DNA of 25,889 nucleotides, from positions 1 to 25,889 of the forward strand of contig NZ_AEPF01000062.1 of the NCBI RefSeq assembly GCF_000193735.1, in the 5' to 3' direction. The translations under genes and the position numbers were made by a program. The notes under the pieces were generated by a model, which was given only the letters and a program-made list of their open reading frames with translations, did not search any database and was not told where the DNA came from. Shown piece after piece: positions 21,252-25,889 of the stretch (positions within the stretch are counted from its first letter, which is position 1; each line of letters starts with the position of its first letter). This DNA is from Neisseria sicca 4320. Lineage in GTDB: Bacteria > Pseudomonadota > Gammaproteobacteria > Burkholderiales > Neisseriaceae.

Positions 21252-22086
21252 CGGATTGTCCGGCTCGGGTAAGTCCGTTGCCCTCAAGCAGCTCGAAGAC
21301 CTCGGCTATTTCTGCGTGGACAACCTGCCGTTGGAAATGCTGCCTTCGCTGGTGCTGCACCACATAGAACGCGCCGATGAAACCAAGCTCGGCGTGAGCG
21401 TCGATGTCCGTTCCGGCATCAACATTCAGGAAGCGCAAGAGCAAATCCAATACCTGCGCGATGAAGGCCATCAGGTCGAAGTATTGTTTGTTGAAGCAGA
21501 AGAAAGCGTACTGGTGCGCCGTTTTTCCGAAACGCGGCGCGGCCATCCGCTGTCCGGATTGAGCCTTACCCTGTTGGAAAGCCTGCAAAAAGAGCGCGAA
21601 TGGCTGTTTCCGCTCAAAGACATCGCTTACTGCATCGATACATCCAAAATGAACGCGCAGCAACTGCGTTACGCCGTTCAACAATGGCTCAACATCGAGC
21701 GCAGAGGGCTTTTGGTTATCCTTGAGTCTTTCGGTTTTAAATACGGCGTACCGAACAACGCCGATTTCATGTTCGATATGCGCAGCCTGCCCAATCCCTA
21801 TTACGATCCCGAGCTGCGCCCCTACACTGGCATGGACGCTCCCATTCAAGAGTATCTCGACCAGCAGCCCTTGGCGCAGGAAATGGTGGACGACATCGAC
21901 CACTTTATGAACCACTGGCTCCCGCGCCTGCAAAAAGAAAGCCGCAGCTATGTGACCATCGCCATTGGCTGTACCGGCGGGCAGCACCGTTCCGTCTATG
22001 TCGTTGAAAAACTCGCCCAACGCCTGCAAGGACATTACGAACTGCTGGTCCGCCACAGACAGGCGCACAACCTATCCGGACGCTGA
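21232..22086 (+). CDS. rapZ: RNase adapter / nucleotide-binding protein RapZ
   Basis: The 284-residue product has an N-terminal P-loop GLSGSGKS (8-15), the conserved LGYFCVDNLP, the RRGHPLSG segment, and the C-terminal RNA-binding part with SFGFKYGVPNNADFMFDMRS, LRPYTGMDAP and GCTGGQHRSVY. In E. coli RapZ binds small RNAs GlmY/GlmZ and directs RNase E; the E. coli pathway is not known to exist here, so only the family is certain. I chose the ATG at 21232, where homology begins; it lies inside the last codons of hprK, indicating coupled translation. A single uptake sequence follows. Confidence 0.95.
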   Translation: MKIVLISGLSGSGKSVALKQLEDLGYFCVDNLPLEMLPSLVLHHIERADETKLGVSVDVRSGINIQEAQEQIQYLRDEGHQVEVLFVEAEESVLVRRFSETRRGHPLSGLSLTLLESLQKEREWLFPLKDIAYCIDTSKMNAQQLRYAVQQWLNIERRGLLVILESFGFKYGVPNNADFMFDMRSLPNPYYDPELRPYTGMDAPIQEYLDQQPLAQEMVDDIDHFMNHWLPRLQKESRSYVTIAIGCTGGQHRSVYVVEKLAQRLQGHYELLVRHRQAHNLSGR

Positions 22087-22094
22087 TTCCCCTT

Positions 22095-22106
22095 TTCAGA
22101 CGACCT
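22095..22106 (-). repeat. Single DNA uptake sequence after rapZ
   Basis: TTCAGACGACCT, unpaired, just downstream of rapZ and 8 bp before a Correia element. Confidence 0.9.
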
Positions 22107-22114
22107 TTTCGATA

Positions 22115-22221
22115 TTTAGTGGATTAAATTTAAATCAGGACAAGGCGACGAAGCCGCAGACAGTACAGATAGTACGGCAAGGCGAGGCAACGCAGTACTG
22201 GTTTAAATTTAATCCACTATA
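22115..22221. mobile_element. Correia repeat enclosed element, short form (107 bp)
   Basis: Ends TTTAGTGGATTAAATTTAAA (one base off the usual TATAG) and AATTTAATCCACTATA. The inside reads CAGGACAAGGCGACGAAGCC through to AGGCGAGGCAACGCAGTACT, lacking the roughly 50-bp centre of the full-length form. The right end runs directly into AAAGGAG, the ribosome-binding site of the next gene. Confidence 0.95.
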
Positions 22222-22234
22222 AAAGGAGAAACCC

Positions 22235-22465
22235 ATGAAACACATCATCACCCTCGCACTTGCCTGCACACTCGCCGCCTGCGCCACAGAAATTCCCGCC
22301 TACCGTTGGCACCGCACCGGCGCAAGCGAAGCCGAAGTTTCCCGTCAAATCAACATCTGCAAATCACAAGCGCAACACGACGCCAAACACGGACGCGAAT
22401 CCAAATCCCTTGAGCAATGTATGGACGAAGCCGGCTACTACCGCTACGAACACGGCAACCTCTAA
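22235..22465 (+). CDS. Small lipoprotein
   Basis: A 76-residue precursor with a lipoprotein signal peptide ending LAAC (Cys16), giving a mature protein of about 60 residues that is polar, charged and has two further cysteines (in NICKSQ and EQCMDEAGY) that could form a disulfide. No family is recognised. A strong AAGGAG lies 7 nt before the ATG, and together with the TATAAA at the element edge (22217-22222) it abuts the Correia element, so transcription may start from the element. The gene is separated from rbgA by two uptake-sequence pairs. Confidence 0.8.
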   Translation: MKHIITLALACTLAACATEIPAYRWHRTGASEAEVSRQINICKSQAQHDAKHGRESKSLEQCMDEAGYYRYEHGNL

Positions 22466-22485
22466 ACCTTGAGCGCCCCAAACCA

Positions 22486-22527
22486 AAAGGTCGTCTGAAA
22501 AACCGCGTAGGCTTTCAGACGACCTTT
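22486..22527. terminator. Uptake-sequence hairpin after the small lipoprotein gene
   Basis: Perfect 15-bp arms AAAGGTCGTCTGAAA (22486-22500) and complement (22513-22527), 12-nt loop, ending TTT. Confidence 0.7.
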
Positions 22528-22551
22528 GCACAGAAAACGGACAAACCTCAA

Positions 22552-22591
22552 GGTCGTCTGAAAACACCGCCGAACCACTTTTCAGACGACC
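22552..22591. repeat. Second inverted uptake-sequence pair before rbgA
   Basis: 13-bp arms GGTCGTCTGAAAA (22552-22564) and complement (22579-22591), 14-nt loop, followed by CCC rather than T residues. Two such pairs in 106 bp is unusually dense. Confidence 0.75.
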
Positions 22592-22621
22592 CCACCGCAA
22601 ATCAGACAGAAAGAACAAAAC

Positions 22622-23563
22622 ATGGCAATCCAATGGTTTCCCGGCCACATGAACAAAGCAAAAAAAGCCATCGCCGAACGCACCAAAAGCGTCGATATGG
22701 TGATTGAAATGCTGGACGCGCGTATGCCTGCCTCCAGCGAAAATCCCCTGCTTGCCCAGCTTTCCAAAGGCAAACCCAAACTCAAAATCCTCAACAAACA
22801 AGACCTTGCCGACCCCGAGCGCACCAAAATCTGGCTCGAACACTACAACAGCCGCCCCGACACCCGCGCCATCGCCCTCGATTCCTCCGAAACCGGCGCA
22901 CACGGCAAAATCACCCAAGCCTGCCGCGCCATGATTCCCCACCGCCAAGGCATAGACAAACCCCTGCGCGTCCTCATCTGCGGCATCCCCAACGTCGGCA
23001 AGTCCACCCTCATCAACGGCATGATAGGCAAAAAATCCGCCAAAACCGGCAACGAACCCGGCATCACCAAAGCCGAACAACGCCTTTTCCTCGCCGACGA
23101 TTTCTGGCTCTACGACACCCCCGGAATGCTGTGGCCGAAAATCATCGTCGAAGAAGGCGGCTACAACCTCGCCGCCGGCGGCGCAGTCGGACGCAATGCG
23201 TTAGACGAAGAAGAAGTCGCCCTCGAGCTTCTAGACTACCTCCGCCGCCACTACCTCCCCATGCTGCAAGAACGCTACCAAGCCGACAAAGACCCCAGCA
23301 GCCACTGGGATGACAACTCATGGCTCGAGTGGATAGCCAAAAAACGCGGCGCAGTCTTGAGCGGCGGACGGGTCAACTACCAAAAAGCCGCCGAAAACAT
23401 CCTCACCGACTTCCGCGAAGGCAAAATCGGCAGAATCACCCTCGAAACGCCGAACCAATGGGAAACATGGCTCAAAAAAGCCCGCCAAAAAGAAGCCGAA
23501 CTCAAAGCCATTCGCGAAGCCAGAAAGGCAGAACGCAAAGGGCAGAAGCCTGCGGACGAGTAG
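22622..23563 (+). CDS. rbgA: Ribosome biogenesis GTPase YlqF/RbgA
   Basis: A circularly permuted GTPase needed for late assembly of the 50S subunit in Bacillus. The 313-residue product begins WFPGHMNKAKKAI, the family hallmark. The G motifs come in permuted order: G4 NKQD (58-61) first, then G1 GIPNVGKS (121-128), G2 within GITKAEQ and G3 DTPG (165-168). The C-terminal ANTAR-like RNA-binding region follows, and the last 35 residues are a highly charged Lys/Glu/Arg helix. Start ATG at 22622 with AGAAAGAA upstream. The gene is followed by a Correia element. Confidence 0.95.
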   Translation: MAIQWFPGHMNKAKKAIAERTKSVDMVIEMLDARMPASSENPLLAQLSKGKPKLKILNKQDLADPERTKIWLEHYNSRPDTRAIALDSSETGAHGKITQACRAMIPHRQGIDKPLRVLICGIPNVGKSTLINGMIGKKSAKTGNEPGITKAEQRLFLADDFWLYDTPGMLWPKIIVEEGGYNLAAGGAVGRNALDEEEVALELLDYLRRHYLPMLQERYQADKDPSSHWDDNSWLEWIAKKRGAVLSGGRVNYQKAAENILTDFREGKIGRITLETPNQWETWLKKARQKEAELKAIREARKAERKGQKPADE

Positions 23564-23643
23564 GGCGGTGTGGTGGGCTAAAATAGAAAATATTCCGTGT
23601 CTCCATTTCCGTATAGGAATGAATTCAAGCATCGGACGCTATA

Positions 23644-23750
23644 TATAGTGGATTAACTTTAAACCAGTACGGTGTTGACTCGCCTTGCCGTACTATCTGT
23701 ACTGTCTATGGCTTCGTCGCCTTGTCCTGATTTAAATTTAATCCACTATA
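23644..23750. mobile_element. Correia repeat enclosed element, short form (107 bp)
   Basis: Starts TATAGTGGATTAACTTTAAA and ends AATTTAATCCACTATA. It has the same length as the element at 22115-22221 but the opposite orientation. Its right end joins the chromosome as TATAATTTG, creating a perfect -10 hexamer upstream of dapE. Confidence 0.95.
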
Positions 23751-23752
23751 AT
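23722..23752 (+). promoter_or_regulatory. Possible Correia-borne promoter for dapE
   Basis: TATAAT (23747-23752) spans the right edge of the Correia element. TTGTCC (23722-23727) lies 19 bp upstream, a rather long spacing. Correia ends are known to create promoters of this kind. An uptake-sequence hairpin lies between it and dapE and could reduce its output. Confidence 0.35.
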
Positions 23753-23763
23753 TTGCTATTAAA

Positions 23764-23801
23764 AGGTCGTCTGAAACCCGAAACTGATTTTCAGACGACC
23801 T
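23764..23801. repeat. Inverted uptake-sequence pair upstream of dapE
   Basis: 13-bp arms AGGTCGTCTGAAA (23764-23776) and complement (23789-23801), 12-nt loop, without a long T tract in the dapE direction. Confidence 0.7.
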
Positions 23802-23837
23802 GTTCCAAATATTCACAATCAACAAGAAAACCAAAAA

Positions 23838-24983
23838 ATGACCGAAACCCAATCCCTAGAACTCGCCAAAGCGTTGATTTCCCGCTCGTCCGTTACCCCC
23901 GACGACCGAGATTGCCAAAAATTGCTTGCCGAACGCCTGCACAAAATCGGTTTTGCGGCTGAAGAACTCCATTTCGGCGACACCAAAAACATCTGGTTGC
24001 GACGCGGTACGAAAGCTCCCGTCGTCTGTTTTGCAGGGCATACCGACGTCGTGCCGACAGGCCCTGTTGAAAAATGGGATTCGCCCCCGTTCGAGCCGAT
24101 CGAGCGCGACGGAAGATTATACGGGCGCGGCGCGGCGGACATGAAAACCAGCATCGCCTGTTTCGTTACCGCCTGCGAACGCTTCGTTGCCGAACATCCC
24201 GACCATCAAGGCAGCATTGCACTCCTGATTACTTCCGACGAAGAGGGCGACGCGCTGGACGGCACGACCAAAGTCGTCGATGTGTTGAAAGCGCGCGACG
24301 AGCTTATCGACTACTGCATCGTCGGCGAACCGACCGCCGTGGACAAATTGGGCGATATGATTAAAAACGGCCGGCGCGGCTCGCTGTCGGGCAACCTGAC
24401 CGTCAAAGGCAAGCAAGGACATATTGCTTATCCGCATTTGGCAATCAATCCCGTCCATACTTTTGCCCCTGCCTTGTTAGAGCTGACGCAGGAAGTCTGG
24501 GACGAAGGCAACGAATACTTCCCGCCGACCAGCTTTCAAATTTCCAATATCAACGGCGGTACAGGCGCGACCAACGTCATTCCGGGCGAGCTGAACGTCA
24601 AATTCAATTTCCGCTTCTCCACCGAGTCCACCGAAGCAGGGCTGAAACAACGCGTCCACGCCATTTTGGACAAACACGGCGTGCAATACGATTTGCAGTG
24701 GTCGTGCTCGGGGCAGCCCTTCCTGACCCACGCGGGCAAACTGACCGACGTGGCACGCGCAGTCATTGCTGAAACCTGCGGCGTAGAGACCGAATTGTCC
24801 ACCACCGGCGGCACTTCGGACGGACGCTTTATTAAAGCCATTGCGAAAGAACTCATCGAATTAGGCCCGTCCAATGCCACCATCCACCAAATCAACGAAA
24901 ACGTGCGGCTGGACGACATTCCGAAGCTGTCTGCGGTGTATGAGGGGATATTGGCGCGGTTGTTGGCTGAAAAGGTCGTCTGA
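23838..24983 (+). CDS. dapE: Succinyl-diaminopimelate desuccinylase
   Basis: The M20-family zinc enzyme that releases LL-diaminopimelate and succinate in lysine and peptidoglycan precursor synthesis. The 381-residue product has the first metal motif FAGHTDVVPTG (His68, Asp70), bridging Asp101 in GRGAADMKT, the catalytic glutamates in TSDEEGDAL (135-136), Glu164 in VGEPT, and a late metal His in the NATIHQINE segment. The dimerisation domain lies between about 180 and 290. The last codons and the TGA stop lie inside an uptake sequence (24973-24984), so the final residues KVV come from it. Confidence 0.97.
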   Translation: MTETQSLELAKALISRSSVTPDDRDCQKLLAERLHKIGFAAEELHFGDTKNIWLRRGTKAPVVCFAGHTDVVPTGPVEKWDSPPFEPIERDGRLYGRGAADMKTSIACFVTACERFVAEHPDHQGSIALLITSDEEGDALDGTTKVVDVLKARDELIDYCIVGEPTAVDKLGDMIKNGRRGSLSGNLTVKGKQGHIAYPHLAINPVHTFAPALLELTQEVWDEGNEYFPPTSFQISNINGGTGATNVIPGELNVKFNFRFSTESTEAGLKQRVHAILDKHGVQYDLQWSCSGQPFLTHAGKLTDVARAVIAETCGVETELSTTGGTSDGRFIKAIAKELIELGPSNATIHQINENVRLDDIPKLSAVYEGILARLLAEKVV

Positions 24984-25061
24984 AAACGGTAGGGCAGTGG
25001 CAGTATTGCTATACTGCTATTTTGGTTTGACTTCGATACCTGGTGAGATAAAAGGTAAAAC

Positions 25062-25817
25062 ATGATTACCCTACCTTCTTTGAAAGACCTTCCTTCAAAA
25101 TGGAATGAAATCCGCGAGTGGCTGGAAACAGATTTTTCAGACGACCTCGAAGCCCTGCTGCATGAACGTTTTACGGAACACGACGCTAAGCAGTTCGAGC
25201 AGGATTTTATCGACCGTATCGGCTGCGCGCCTGAAGAATATGTCCGTATCCGCCGCGCCATCCGTTTGTTGGAAGCGAGTTATCCCGACAGTCCGAACGA
25301 ACTGACCGCAGCCGCCATTGCTACGCCTTTGGGCGAGATGCTGGCGGTGTTTGGCGGTAAGGGTTTGTGTTTGCTGGAGTTTGTCGGGCAGAAGCATATG
25401 GAGCAGGAAATTACCGCCGTCCAAAAAGCCTTGCGCGGGCGGTTTGTGTTTCGGGAAGATGAGCGAACGCAACTTCTGCGGCAGGAATTAGACTTATACT
25501 TCAAGGGTCGTCTGAAAACCTTTGCCACGCCTTTGGAGCAGATTGGTACCGAATTTCAAAAACAGGCATGGGATGCGCTCTTGGCGATTCCTTATGGCGA
25601 AACGCGCAGCTACAAGGAGCAGGCGCAGCGTTTGGGCAATCCTAAAGCCGTCCGCGCCGTTGCCGCCGCCAACGGGCAGAACAAAGTGTCCATCTTGATT
25701 CCCTGCCACCGCGTCATCGGCAGTGATGGCAAGCTGACCGGCTACGCAGGTGGCTTGAACCGCAAACAGTCGCTGCTTGCTTTGGAGCGCGGCGAAGTTC
25801 AGACGACCTTGTTTTGA
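25062..25817 (+). CDS. ogt: Methylated-DNA--protein-cysteine methyltransferase (Ogt/Ada C-domain type)
   Basis: A suicide DNA-repair protein that takes methyl groups from O6-methylguanine onto its own cysteine. Of its 251 residues, the C-terminal domain (about 155-240) holds the active-site IPCHRV (Cys215) with GYAGG after it. The segment ATPLGEMLAVFGGKGLCLLE (87-106) is the ribonuclease-like N-subdomain. Residues 1-70 are unusual and include GCAPEEYVRIRRAI, which resembles the last helix of an AraC-type DNA-binding domain, so this may be a worn Ada-like fusion. Three uptake sequences are read as protein: FSDDLE (25136-25147), KGRLKT (25506-25516) and VQTTL near the end (25798-25809). It starts 78 bp after dapE. 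Confidence 0.9.
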   Translation: MITLPSLKDLPSKWNEIREWLETDFSDDLEALLHERFTEHDAKQFEQDFIDRIGCAPEEYVRIRRAIRLLEASYPDSPNELTAAAIATPLGEMLAVFGGKGLCLLEFVGQKHMEQEITAVQKALRGRFVFREDERTQLLRQELDLYFKGRLKTFATPLEQIGTEFQKQAWDALLAIPYGETRSYKEQAQRLGNPKAVRAVAAANGQNKVSILIPCHRVIGSDGKLTGYAGGLNRKQSLLALERGEVQTTLF

Positions 25818-25829
25818 TTTGGGAGGTAA

Positions 25830-25883
25830 GTCGGATACTGGTATCCGATAACGCCTTGAAATTACCGGATTCGAAAATCCGAC
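25830..25883. repeat. Nested palindromes after ogt
   Basis: TCGGATAC (25831-25838) and GTATCCGA (25841-25848) are perfect inverted copies 2 bp apart. CGGATT (25866-25871) and AATCCG (25876-25881) form a second hairpin with a CGAA loop. GTCGGAT (25830-25836) can also pair with ATCCGAC (25877-25883), giving an alternative fold. The window ends 6 bp later, so the role is not visible. Confidence 0.6.
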
Positions 25884-25889
25884 CTGACT

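Noticed and set aside
21211..22068. Long minus-strand open frames opposite rapZ, hprK and ptsN
   Set aside because: All lie antisense to genes with clear catalytic motifs and show no motifs of their own.
716..23801. Many short regularly similar repeats that might suggest a CRISPR array
   Set aside because: They are single or inverted 10-12 bp uptake sequences scattered over the window, without regular spacing or spacers, and no cas genes are present.

Overview
The window looks like a chromosomal segment of a commensal Neisseria. The strongest sign is the DNA uptake sequence. I count about 37 copies, on both strands, of the 10-bp core GTCGTCTGAA, usually in the 12-bp form AGGTCGTCTGAA. This is the dialect I associate with the N. 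mucosa/sicca group, not the ATGCCGTCTGAA of meningococcus and gonococcus. Three Correia repeat enclosed elements, tandem tRNA-Gln genes behind ispE and the ptsN-hprK-rapZ cluster agree with that. Almost every gene is core housekeeping; there is no prophage, insertion sequence, CRISPR array or restriction system.

Layout. 1-700: start of a surface lipoprotein gene (minus) facing a helix-turn-helix regulator (plus), with overlapping divergent promoters and a perfect 10-bp inverted repeat over the lipoprotein start site. 772-3370: clpA and clpS (minus). 3682-4192: cold-shock gene and a small unknown gene (plus). 4261-6288: STAS/SpoIIAA-like protein, EamA transporter and hemolysin III-family membrane protein (minus). 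6607-9537: glnD and an upstream XRE regulator (minus). 9607-9796: a small RNA gene with a perfect FNR box, matching the neisserial AniS RNA. 9883-15292 (minus): TPR protein, lolB, ispE, two tRNA-Gln, prsA and rplY. 15468-18013 (plus): Nudix CoA hydrolase, galU and an RluF-type pseudouridine synthase. 18014-18480: AT-rich gene-poor stretch. 18481-19400: ubiA, split by a frameshift at a T6 tract. 19492-19647: full-length Correia element. 19836-22086: ptsN, hprK, rapZ. 22115-23750: short Correia element, small lipoprotein, rbgA/ylqF, second short Correia element. 23838-25817: dapE and ogt.

How the genes work together. ClpS delivers N-degron substrates to ClpA. GlnD and the PtsN/HPrK/RapZ group are nitrogen and carbon sensing components. 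LolB, IspE, GalU and DapE serve the envelope: lipoprotein sorting, isoprenoid precursors, UDP-glucose and peptidoglycan diaminopimelate. PrsA makes PRPP. Many genes end in a pair of inverted uptake sequences that can act as a terminator.

Most worth checking: the FNR-controlled small RNA locus, the ubiA frameshift, the divergent promoter/operator at the left edge, Correia elements that appear to supply promoter and ribosome-binding sequence to neighbours, and uptake sequences built into proteins (ClpA linker, GlnD, DapE stop codon, Ogt). I found no clearly new multi-gene system.
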